A DNA stretch of 64,000 nt from Pratylenchus scribneri (taxonomy: Eukaryota > Nematoda > Chromadorea > Rhabditida > Pratylenchidae). The notes beneath the pieces are model-generated. The model worked only from the letters and a program-made list of their open reading frames with translations, ran no database searches and was not told the origin of the DNA. Position numbers and translations under genes: made by a program. This document shows positions 12,812 to 23,426 of the stretch, piece after piece. The stretch lies in NCBI GenBank assembly GCA_030063045.1, contig JAQSEB010000082.1, positions 992,001-1,056,000 on the forward strand, given 5' to 3'. Each line of letters opens with the position of its first letter. Position 1 is the first letter of the stretch.

Positions 12812-13293
12812 TTATTCTGATTTGCGATTGTAATTGTAATTCTGATTTGCGATTGTAATTGTAATTCTGATTTGCGATTGTAATTGTAATTCTGATTTGC
12901 GATTGTAATTGTAATTCTGATTTGCGATTGTAATTGTAATTCTGATTTGCGATTGTAATTGTAATTCTGATTTGCGATTGTAATTGTAATTCTGATTTGC
13001 GATTGTAATTGTAATTTCTGATTTGCGACTGTAATTGTAATTCTGATTTGCGATTGTAATTGTAATTCTGATTTGCGATTGTAATTGTAATTCTGATTTG
13101 CGATTGTAATTGTAATTCTGATTTGCGATTGTAATTGTAATTCTGATTTGCGATTGTAATTGTAATTCTGATTTGCGATTGTAATTCTGATTTGTAGTTG
13201 TAATTCTGATTTGAGATTGTAATTGTAATTCTGATTTGCGATTGTAATTGTAATTCTGATTTGCGAATGTAATTGTAATTCTGATTTGTAAAT
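12812..13293 (+). repeat. 25-bp minisatellite array 2 (3' of ACADSB)
   Basis: The same unit and orientation as array 1, mostly perfect 25-bp units with a few point variants (CGACTG, GAGATTG, a TAGTTG unit) near the 3' edge. It starts about 135 bp after the ACADSB stop, probably in or just beyond its 3' UTR. Confidence 0.97.
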
Positions 13294-14188
13294 TTTAATT
13301 CACAAAATGCCTTAAAAACAAAATAACATTTGCCATAAGGAAGGGAATTAAATGTTCTTCAATAAAATTGGGGGTGGATCGGCTTTATTCCCCCTCATCC
13401 ATTCCCCATGAATCTTCTCGAATTCCCATCAAGAAGGATCGATCCACATCCATCCAAATGAAGGAAAAAAGGGAAAGATGGCGCGCGACTTTTTCGCGGG
13501 AGGAGAATTCGATTGGGGCAAATCAAACGAGATTCTCTCATTTTGGCGCCGAATGCTTTTCCTCTCACCACAGGAAACAGCTACTTCTCCCCTCAAAATC
13601 CTCATCAATTGCACTCCGCGTCATCCATTTTTGTGCATTTCGTTTATTTATGCATAAAACCGACAAGAAATTTCCTTAAAAAGCCCAACAACAAATGTTC
13701 ATAGACAATCTTTACTGAATTTTGATTCAAGCAACCATGAAATTATTTAAATACTTTGTCCATATGGATTATAAGCTATAAAAAATATCTGCTGATAAAT
13801 GATATAGAAAGATGTCAACATATTGTAATTGTAATAATACCCTTTTATGCTTATTTTGCTTCGGGGATTATTTGATATACCGTATATATTAAATCTACCC
13901 CTCTCTTTAAAATAATTCCACCCTCAATTTTGAGGATCCATAGTTCCATAGCTCCTGTGACAAGATATTATTGCATTTTATTAATTCCCTAAAATTCTAC
14001 AAAATCCATTATAATTTTTTTTAAAATGTTCATAAATTAAGGTATTAAAAAAATTAGAGGAGAATCCATGCAAGCGCATCAAAAATTTTCAATAGTGATA
14101 ATTGAGCCATTTAATGAGTATATTTATTAAATAATTGTTAAAAAATGATTTTAGCTTTAAAAGTTCCTCCAATATCCTCGCAAACCCA
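13294..14188 (+). promoter_or_regulatory. Upstream region of AGMO
   Basis: No supported gene. A more GC-rich patch near 13470-13560 (GCGCGCGACTTTTTCGCG) stands out and may be promoter sequence. A GATTTTAG acceptor ending at 14154 is well placed for spliced-leader addition before the AGMO start at 14189. Confidence 0.4.
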
Positions 14189-17100
14189 ATGAATTTCTCC
14201 ACGATTTCCCCTCCTCCGTCCCCAAATTTTTCCTTGCCAATTTGGTTGGCCAATGCCCATGGCCATTTGTTTCCAAACACTTCGTTGGCATTTCGCCTCT
14301 ATCATCGGCTGGATTTGGCCAATTTACGACATATTTTCTACTTGACCACTCCCTGGGAATCGGCATTTGCCAATTTGGATCAAGTGCCCAACTACAATGT
14401 TCAAGTAAAAAAATAAAATTCCATGTTTAATACCTATTTCATCATTTATTTCACTTGAACATAAGGTATAGAGAGGTGATCTCATTCAAAAATAGATTAT
14501 ATAAAACAGGAGAATGATTTAAATTAAATGGCAACCTGCGGGTATCGGGAATGCCCATTCTTTTCTCCATAAACAATGTTAGTGCTTAGTGGATGCCCAT
14601 TTAAATTGATTGGTTCATTCAAAATACTTTTCGAACGAAACAATGATTCCCCGAAGGAATGTCATAAAATTTTTCCTTTCTTGACTTTTGTAGAATTACA
14701 CTCAAAAATTTGAGCTATGTCTTCACAATTTGTCCATTCCATTGGCCACATACATATTTCGGCCTAGTTATGGATATTATTTCTTTGTTTTTTGAACATT
14801 CTCAACACCAAAAAATTCATTCATTTTTGTGCAGGTTTCAGCCTGGTGGATGGCATTAATCACCGCAGAATTTGTATTTCTCACACTCACTGGCCATTCG
14901 GATCGATTCGCTTTGAACGATTCGATCACGTCCGTTTGTGCCGGAATGTGTTCCCAATGCTTCAAGTACTGTATTTTAGGGAATAATTTATCAGAGGGAA
15001 AATATACGACTAAAAAGGAATATAATTGCTTGATTTTATCCTCATCAATTATTCCTCTTTATAATGAATTTCCCTCCATTTCGTAGATTCGGTGGCCGTG
15101 CAGTGGCCATTTTTGGCTATATTTGGGTTTGGGACAATTTTCGGATAATTGAATTGCCCTGGGATTCGCCATGGACTTGGGCAATGTTCGTCGTTTCCAC
15201 ATTATTCTTTCTTAGTTGTATTATTGTTTTGCAGGTGTCTCATCACACAGGATTTTGCCTACTATTTAGGCCATCGGGCCATTCACGGTTGATACTTGAC
15301 ATCATAAACTTAAATTATATTTTTAATTTTAGTAATCCATCAAAATCTTTAGGGTTTATTTTTATTCTATCCACACTTTTTCTGATTGTTATTCCTAATT
15401 CCACAAAATTTTTCTCCAATTCGAGTTCTTTCCATGTAAATTTGGCACAAAATTTGCCAATAAATTACCAATTAAATTTGACCAAAAATTCCATCAAAGT
15501 GTCCAACTTCCAAATTTTATATATTTTCCTCCTCCATTTTTGTAGAAGCTGGCATCTTTTGGGGCCTCCATACCATTCATCATTCCAGCCAATATTATAA
15601 TCTTTCTACGGCCCTTCGCCAAGCTGCCATTCAGGCAATTCCTTCCCCATAAAATTTATGCCAAAATATTTTTAAACAGGATGCCGGATTGGCCATTTAT
15701 GATATTGCCCAGGTCCATTCCGCCTTTAACTCATCAATTATTATATATTTCCACAATTTGAAGGCTTTCTTCATTCCACCGCCCATTTTCCTTGTCCATC
15801 GATATTTTTCGGAAATTTTCCAATTTTGGATGCATACAAGTGTTCGTTTGAAATGGATTTAATTAATCCCCTCCTCCTCCCTTTTTCCAGTTACTCGGCT
15901 CACTTGGCCCAATTGGATGGGTGCTGAATACTCCATCCCATCATCGGGTCAGTTTTTAATGGAATTGGAATGGCCATTTTTATGATTTAATTTGGTGTTG
16001 AACTCCGATAAGGGATTTCAGTATCTGGGCCATTCTTTTGTTTATAGCGCAGCGAGGTAATTGCCAATCTGGGAAGGATATATGCCAATTGAAAACCCTA
16101 AATACCTCCTACAAAGTGGCCTAATTTAAATTTTATGAAATCCAATTGGATTTAAAAATTATTATTGAGGAAGATCCACTTATTTACAAAAAATTTACTT
16201 CTGTTTTTCCTCCTTTTTTTGATGAAGCGAGGTAGCCACAAATTTCTAATAAAAAATATTCTGGCCACTTTTTAGAGGAGAATTAGGGCTTTCAAATAGC
16301 ATATTGTCTTCCCCAGATTTGTTATTGCCTCGCCGAATTATAGGCAAAAGAATGAATGCCTATTGCCTACTGAATCGTTTCCTTATATCAAATGAATTGA
16401 TGTCAGTTAGGCACCTTTGTCTACCGTAATAACAAAAGGGAAGGCACCTTTTCGCAGAGCCCTAAAAGTACCTTCAGGCATCAATCAATTCATTTGGTAT
16501 AAAGATTCGATTCACTAGGCATCCATTCTTTTACCTATAATTCGGCGAGGAAATAACCAATCTTGGAAGGCGATATATCATTTGAAAGCCCTAAATGTCC
16601 TCTACTAATTGCCTTTCTTTGATTTGATGAAATTCAGGATTAAAAAAGTTAAATGTCTTTGAATGTAATAGACCCGAATTTGTTGAGGATATGTGGCTCA
16701 TTTTACAAAAAAATTTCGATTTTTAATAAAAAAAAAAGTGGACACTATTTAGAGGAAAATTAAGACTAAATTTTTAATAATTCAAAAAATTAGTAAAGCC
16801 ACTTTATAGAGGACACATTTAGGGCTTCCGATCATATCGCTTTTCTGAATTGGTTGCTTCCCTGATGAGTTTTGGCTAAACGAATGGTCCAATGTTAACC
16901 AAATGTGAATGCCACAATGTCATCGATCAATTCCATCATTTTTGTTCAGGTTCATCATGGCCGTAATCCATATTGCATTGATCGCAATTTTGGAGGTGCC
17001 ATCCATCCATTTCCTAAATTTCCCCCAATTCAATTCATTTAAAAGGTGTTCTCATCATTTGGGATCGAATTTTTGGCACATTTGAAGCCGAACGCCGCAA

Positions 17101-18791
17101 TGATCCGCCAATTTATGGGCTAATCAAAAATGAGCGATCATTCAATCAAATGTGGCTTCAATTTCACACACTCAAAGTTGGGAAGATTAATTTGAATATT
17201 TAAAACGAATTTACATAGGAATTATTATTGGACAAATGGCGAATGAAGGATGAAAAAGGGATGCCATTATTCCCTGGATTATTGGATAAATTTAAAGTGA
17301 GAAAATATTAAATTAATTGAATTGGCCAATTTAATTAAATTATAGGCAATGTTTTTTCCACCCGGCTGGTTTCCCGGCATACCGGTATGATTTTGGGAGA
17401 ATTTTTAGGAAAAATGGAGTTATGGTTTTTAGGAAAAGTAATAAAAATAATGGCACAATTTTTCTGAATAATTAAGAAAAACAATTTAGAATATTTTCGG
17501 GGAATATTAATTCAACGAAAAATCCATCCAAATCACAATTCCTCTTTAATTCACATTCCCTTCAAATTCTCAAGGTTCGTCCATTTTGTAATTGGGCTTC
17601 ATTGGTCAATTCCGCCCACGATGTTCCCCAACCCGAATCTCCACCAATCCTCTATAATCCGCCCATTCCAAATTGGCTAAAGGCCTATTTATTTGGCCAT
17701 TTCCTTCTCCTTTTGGCCATTTTCCTTCATTTTGAATATGACCGTGATGAATTGGATTGGCTTGATTTTTGCCTAAAATTGGCATTTTTCATTTGCACAA
17801 GTTTTTGCGGACCAATATCACTAAAAACAAATTCCCTTTCCCCAAAAAGTGCAATCATTCGGTGCCTTCTTTGACAATCGCCCTTGGGCTCCATTTTTGG
17901 AACTGTTCCGTTGCATCGGTGTCCTTCTATATTACTGCACAAAAATGGCACTGGAAACCGGTGGAATTCGGCCAAATCGAATTTTTGTCGGCTCCCTCTT
18001 CGCTTTGTTCTCCATCTTTTGGGCAATTCACATTTCCGTAAACGCATTCCATGTATGGAGGGAAGGACGAATGCAAAGGAAAGTGGCAGCGGCAAATGGA
18101 GGGGAAAATGGCAATAAAAAGGTGGGCAATTTCTGTTCAAAATTCAGAATTTTCTCTATTAGAAAATCCCACCCTAGAGAGTCTCCGAAATTTATAAACC
18201 CACAGGCTTCTAATAGAGGAAATATTGGTATTTATGAAAGGGTTCTTTTTTTGTGGTAAATTATTAGCTGGGCCATTGTTTTGGCTATAGCTCAACGAGG
18301 CAATGACCAATATGAGATGAGAAGGCGATATATCAATTGAAAGCCCTAAAAGCAGTCCCAAAAGTGGCTATAAAATTCATATACCGTTTTAATGTTATTA
18401 GTCTTTGAATACCCGAATTTCTTGAGGAAAAACCACCTATTTTAGAAATTCTTTTTAATTTTAAAAATTAGTAAAGCCACTTTTTAGTGGACTGGCTTTC
18501 CAATGGCATATCGGATATCGCCTGCTTGAATTGGTTGCTTCCTTGATGAGATATGGCCAAAATAAATTGATGTATTGAAATGGCGGTAGAGAAATGTCCT
18601 ATTTCGTCTTTTTTGTGTTATTTTTTTGAAAAAAAATTAGGAAATTAGACAAATTTTAGGGAACAAAATTTATTTAAAGCCATAACATTAAATAAAAACA
18701 GGAAAATGGGCAAAGGACGGCGATGACGACAATTTCGGCCCAAATTGATGAGGAGGAAGAAAGGAGAAAAAAACACCGGCAACAAGGATAA
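14189..18791 (+). CDS. agmo-1: Alkylglycerol monooxygenase (AGMO/TMEM195)
   Basis: Tetrahydrobiopterin- and di-iron-dependent ER membrane hydroxylase that cleaves the ether bond of alkylglycerols. The eight-His signature of the fatty-acid-hydroxylase fold is complete: GHRAIHE, GLHTIHHSSQYYNLSTALRQ and NTPSHHRVHHGRNPYCID. Other conserved blocks are LPWDSPWTW, FIPPPIF and IIWDRIFGTFEA. C-terminal hydrophobic segments follow (RCIGVLLYY..., IFVGSLFALFSIFWAIHI). The start follows an acceptor at 14154. After ATALRQAAIQ-type sequence the donor at 15643 is GC rather than GT. A 1-kb intron (15948-16949) and the last intron (18122-18701) hold foldback elements. The C-terminus is chosen by splicing NKK to ENGQRTAM..., phase 0, stop at 18789-18791; reading through the donor would instead stop at 18259. 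Confidence 0.88.
16030..16354. mobile_element. Foldback element, copy A (AGMO intron)
   Basis: Imperfect palindrome of about 320 bp. The left arm reads CCATTCTTTTG, GCGAGGTAATTGCCAATCTG and a CCCTAAATACCTCC block; the right arm is its inverse (GGAGAATTAGGGCTTTCAA, GTTATTGCCTCGCC). It pairs with copy B through a palindromic 170-bp spacer (16355-16522), making one composite of about 860 bp in the intron. Confidence 0.8.
16523..16888. mobile_element. Foldback element, copy B (AGMO intron)
   Basis: Second palindrome of the composite. The left arm has CGGCGAGGAAATAACCAATC, GGCGATATATCATTTGAAAG and CCCTAAATGTCCTC. The centre reads GACCCGAATTTGTTGAGGAT. The right arm inverts the left (GAGGACACATTTAGGGCTTC, ATATCGCTTTTC, CGAATGG). 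Confidence 0.82.
18272..18566. mobile_element. Foldback element, copy C (AGMO last intron)
   Basis: A single palindrome of about 295 bp: GGCTATAGCTCAACGAGGCA, GGCGATATATCAATTGAAAG, centre TACCCGAATTTCTTGAGG, inverse arm ending GATGAGATATGGCCAAAAT. It is a member of the same family as copies A, B, D and E. Confidence 0.82.
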
Positions 18792-19039
18792 TTAATTGGA
18801 ATGATTGATTTGAATTGAAATTTATTGAAAAATTGAAAGGAAGGGAAAAGTGCCTCGAGCATCATTTTTTTATTGTAATAAATTTACTGCCCTTTTTTGT
18901 GGTCAAATTGGCCAAATAAACACATTGTAAATATTTCGTCTGGGTGGGTGAAAATAATTCGAGTTTATAGGCCTCCAAAAAAGTGCGATTAAGTACATTT
19001 TCTTTCATCCTCCTTTTCACTAAATTTGACTTCAATAAA

Positions 19040-19824
19040 ATGCACAATTTATTTGTTATTTCCTTCCTTTTTGCCTTAATTTCCTTGGCATTTGTGGTAC
19101 AAGGCCAGGATTTGATGGGAATGTTCAGCCAAGGTAAAGAAGGATTACATAAATCCTCTATTAGAAGCCCGCTTCTATTTAAGTGCCCCTTCTAGAGGGT
19201 CTGAAAATTTGTGGCCCCGGTTACGGTAGAAGAAATTGAGAACTAAAATAAAATTGCTTCTGGGCATATCACTTGTTTGCTAGGATAATCCACTTCTAGA
19301 CCTGCTTTTTCTCAAAAACAAAACTGTTAATGTTAAAAATATTAAGTTAGCTTTAATTCTTATAACCTTATTAGATCTTTGTATTATTATTGTAGATTTA
19401 ATAGTATGGTTGCTCAAAATAGGTTTAAAATCCGGTTTTCCGTTAACCGTTGGTTTTCAATTTCTCTTACTTTCGGTTTTAAAGAGCTTCCTAATTTCGT
19501 TTTTAAATTTCATCGATTTTCTGAAACCGAAACCGACTTTGTACACATATTATTAAGAGGTTTAAAAGATTAAATTACCAGCGGACATAAATTGAATGAA
19601 TCAATTTGATGGTGAATTTATTAAAAATTAATTTTCAAGGGATGGGAATGTTCACTGGCGGTGGTGGCCAATCCGGCGGAATGGGCGGATTGAGCTCATT
19701 GATGGGCGGTGGCCAGCAAGGAGGCGGCGGATTGGGCGCATTAACCGGATTAATGGGAGGAGGAGGAGGCCAACAGGGAATGGGCGGATTGGGCAGCCTT
19801 TTGGGAGGGCGAAAACGGCGATGA
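19040..19824 (+). CDS. Small secreted Gly/Gln/Met-rich protein
   Basis: Two exons (19040-19133 and 19640-19824) joined in phase 1. The first encodes a clear signal peptide (MHNLFVISFLFALISLAFVV, then QGQ, likely the cleavage region) and DLMGMFSQ. The second is GMGMFTGGGGQSGG followed by repeats of GGLSSLMGGG/GGLGALTGLMGGG/GGLGSLLGG, ending RKRR and stop. The mature product is about 70 residues, low in sequence complexity and basic at the end. Function is unknown; Gly-rich secreted proteins of nematodes include cuticle-associated and antimicrobial peptides, and secreted effectors also look like this. No family can be named. The intron contains a dispersed CTCTATTAGAAG repeat and AAACCG/CGGTTT tracts. 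Confidence 0.75.
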
Positions 19825-20271
19825 ACGGTTCCGAGGATTTAGAATAATATTCGCATTTTTTGTATTTGTGTAAAATTATTCAATTTTTATTGAAATAAAA
19901 TAAATATGTATAAAAATCGAGCTGCATCGTCAATTTAAAACAACTTCGGCGAAACATTGAAAAATATTAAAAATAAAAATCTAACCGGATGGAAACACAA
20001 AAAATCGAATTGTTTCTGGAATACCGTAGCCTTCTCTCATTAAATTAAATTAAATTCTACATAATAATATAAATCCTCTTATTTATTTGTATTTTTTAAT
20101 AGGTAAAAATTTTATTATTTTAGAATCACTAAATGTGATATTGGCCTTTAAAAAGGCAAATGGACAATTTTTATTTAATTATATTATTATATTTATTGCA
20201 TCTTATTAGGCTGAATATTAATATGCACAAGTACATAACTAAATCTAAATATTCATTGTCCTGAATTCATT
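19825..20271. other. Intergenic region, convergent
   Basis: AT-rich, between the Gly-rich protein gene and the converging membrane protein gene. AATAAAATAAAT near 19894 is a likely plus-strand poly(A) signal. Nothing else is evident. Confidence 0.5.
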
Positions 20272-21766
20272 TCATCCATTTGGTTGGTTCTTGGCAATAT
20301 TTCGGCCAAATTCTTTTTGTTCTTTTTCATTAATTCCATTCATTTCCTCCTCCCGATTCTCGTTGCTTTCCGTCACTTTGATTTGAGGCAACGTTCCACC
20401 ATTCAATGTCAAATTGTCGGCTACAACTCCCAAATTGTCTTCGCCACCATCGCCTTCGGCAGCAGATTGTTTTCGCGCAATAAACTGAGCAAATTTTTGT
20501 AAATTATTGAAGGTTTTTAACAACGCGGTCAATGCCAATTTTCTACGATTTCCCTCTGTCGGATTCATTTCCATCATTCTCATTAAATTTGACCCTTAGG
20601 CCAAGTGAATTTTCCCATTTTTGTCAATACGATAATTTTAATTGGCAATATTTCCTACCTGATTGATGCAAACCAGCCGTTCGCGTTCGCCTAATTCCGC
20701 CTCCTCTTCCGCCGCTTTTTCTCGTCTTTTTCGTTGCTTCTTTACCAAAATATTGGGCTGTTTATTTGATCATTCAAATTCCATACCTTTCTTTGAAGTA
20801 ATAAAGTGCGAAGGCAACAGCCAAAAGCGCATAAAATTGCTAGCCCAATAATGAAAAATGCCAAAATGACCAGCGCCAAATGGAATTGGGGAATGGGGCC
20901 AAGGCCATTGGGATTTGGCCCATTCAATGAAGGGGAAGGGGAGGTGATGGTGGAAAATTCGTGTGGCCTTTGGGAGGAATGCACCGCTGAAACCAAGAAT
21001 GGATAATGAGGACCATGTATAAAATATTCAGAGAGTAATTTGTTAAGCTAATTGTATCCAAAAAATTAAATTTTTTCTGATTAAATTAAAGCCATCAATT
21101 GTAATATTTTCCGAATGGAATATTGTATCAAAATTTAACCGAGATTTGGTCTAAAACTTCAAATTATAAACCTAAATGCATATTTATTAAATTTGATAAT
21201 TTTACAAAGATTTGTATGCTGATTTATAATTGTAATTGTAATTCTGATTTGCGATTGTAATTGTAATTGTAATTCTGATTTGCGATTGTAATTGTAATTG
21301 TAATTCTGATTTGCGATTGTAATTGTAATTGTAATTCTGATTTGCGATTGTAATTGTAATTCTGATTTGCGATTGTAATTGTAATTCTGATTTGCGATTG
21401 TAATTGTAATTCTGATTTGCGATTGTAATTGTAATTGTAATTCTGATTTGCGATTGTAATTGTAATTGTAATTCTGATTTGCGATTGTAATTGTAATTCT
21501 GATTTGCGATTGTAATTGTAATTCTGATTTGTAATTGTAATTCTGATTTGTAATTGTAATTATTCAATCCAAATCCTCCACTTTCCTTTTTCCATCAATT
21601 TTTTTCAATAAAATTGCCTACTTCCATTAAGTGGCCTTCGTATTTGCTGATTAGAATGGGCGAAAGCATGAACATGTTTTTGTTTGTGTTTATTTGATGG
21701 CCACTTTTGTTGCTTTGGCTTCTTTTTTGACGCCAAAACTTTGTTCGCTGGATTCAGATGCTCCAT
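20272..21766 (-). CDS. Unknown single-pass membrane protein
   Basis: I do not recognise a family. The first exon starts at 21766 (MEHLNPANKVLASKKKPKQQ...) and ends in phase 1 at a GTAGGC donor near 21620. Splicing over minisatellite array 3 to CG|GTGCATTCC at about 20986 restores frame and leads to a Pro/Ser/Asn-rich stretch and one membrane helix (FHLALVILAFFIIGLAILCA), then CCLRT. The next exon is highly charged (KKQRKRREKAAEEEAELGER). The last segment, MRMMEMNPTEGNRRKLALTA..., stops at 20272. The joint into this last segment is out of frame: from the GTAGGA donor to the only acceptor, translation ends GQI-stop, and that TAA overlaps the ATG of the next frame. Either the protein ends there, there is a one-base error, or the last 103 codons are separate. 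Confidence 0.6.
21218..21563 (+). repeat. 25-bp minisatellite array 3 (intron of membrane protein gene)
   Basis: The same family as array 1. Here many units are 31 bp because they carry three TGTAAT hexamers instead of two; 25-bp and 19-bp units also occur. It lies in the first intron of the membrane protein gene, antisense to it. Confidence 0.96.
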
Positions 21767-23426
21767 TTTGGCACCGGAAATAAAAATGAGGAGATAAGCG
21801 ATTGGGGGCTAAGAAAGTTCAACGTTTACAAATGGAATAAAAAAAGAATTCGCTTTTGAAGGAATAATTGAATGAAAAATGGAGACCAAAAACCACAGAG
21901 GGCAAATTTGTTGGCGCCTTTTCCTGGGGTATTGAAGGAAAAAAATGGGATAATGGGGGCAACAAAGTGTCGTCGTCAATGGAGATTTTACATATGGGAT
22001 GGGGGCACCAAACCAGACTTGAAAAAGATGTTTAAGAGGTAAGGGCAAAGGAGAAGTGCCAAAAATGGAGGAAGGCCCCAAATGGAAAGGATTTATATTC
22101 GGGAATCCAACAGATTGGATTGGGTGGGGGAATTTTGCGCATTAAAAGTGGAAAATTAAATGGAAAATGTGCCATTAATGGAAATGAAATAGGATGCGAA
22201 ATTTTAAAGGAAATTGATGGGAAAAAGAGAGAATTCACCCCGCGGGGCTGAATGAATCATCCATTCATTTCATGCACTGCTGGACACTGTTTAAATAGAG
22301 TTCGAGAAGGCAACAAATTTCCTTTGCGTTGTTCTCATATTGATCAGCAATTTGAGAAATGAACATTCTTTGTAATGGAATTGAGAGGTGTGATTAATTT
22401 ATGAATTGGAATTTGGAAGAGTAATTAATTGATATTAAATGTTTTCGCCAATTAAATTTTTAATTCGGCCTATTAAAAGAAGTTTATATTAGCTCTAATT
22501 GAAATATATATTTATATTCGATGAGAAAAAGCATTGATTTGATCAAATCAATTCATGGATGGCGAGATTGATGCCAATGCCAAAGTCTATTCAAGCTGAA
22601 GGGAAAGAATCATTCTGGAATCTGAATGGCCTTGGAGAAATGTTCATTGTTTGTTGATAATCTCTGCATTGTCCCAGACCACAATCACCATCCACCCATT
22701 GGAATGTTTGTTTTGTTAATTGGCCTCATCAAAAATATGAAAAGTGTGCTTTTAAGTCGGCCGCCAATTTACGACCAACCACCACCCCCTTCTCATCATT
22801 TTTCCTCTCTTCATCAAAAATTCCAATGGCCCATGGGGCATTTCGACCAAATCAATTTGCCTATTTCCAAAAGGCTAATTTGGTTGAAAATTTTCTTCCA
22901 TTCCAGCAAAAAAAGGAGTGCAAATTTTTTTTATGAATTTTTGTGGCAAATGCCAGCTTTTTGACACCCCTGGCTGCCGGTTGGCGCCTTTCCATTTCAT
23001 CAATTCCACATCATCACATTCCGCCTAAATGAGTTTTTGGACTCACATCGGCTTCATTCCATATCCGTGTACCCAATCAATTCGATTGGCCTCCTTTCCC
23101 GCAATCCACTTTTGGGGTGGTCCATTCCATGGCCCAAAATTGGATTAAGTTTTCCTGTGGAAGTGTGGGAACACTGCCTAAAATAAAACAAAAAGAAAAA
23201 AATGTGGAATGAAATTATTTGGGCCAAATTCGGTGGCTTTTTGTTAAAATTTTACACCCTAAGATTGCCTATTTCGGTTTTCGGCAATTCATTGGGCCAA
23301 ATGGATTTTGGTCAACCAAATTTCCCAAAAATAAATCTCATCATATGAGCCAAAACTTTGTGGACTATTCAACTATTTTTTCCATTATCCATGCCCTTTA
23401 ATAATTCTCCAATTTTTGTAAAGAAA
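21767..23426. other. Intergenic region between divergent membrane protein gene and GPCR
   Basis: About 1.66 kb with no exon I can support. It probably contains both promoters. A purine-rich, G-rich stretch (about 21880-22140) and pyrimidine-rich patches near 22780-22820 and 23100 stand out. Open frames here (for example 22626-22964) have proline/histidine-rich, unconvincing translations. Confidence 0.4.

Noticed and set aside
5063..13293. CRISPR array
   Set aside because: The repeats are contiguous tandem units without spacers, in a eukaryotic genome.
13368..13704. Possible small gene upstream of AGMO
   Set aside because: Translations are basic, patternless and overlapping; more likely promoter or 5' sequence.
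15193..15250. A 16-bp intron in AGMO (GTGTCTCATCACACAG)
   Set aside because: Using the earlier donor at 15193 gives a normal 58-bp intron and the spacing between PWTW and DFAYYLGH expected from homologs.
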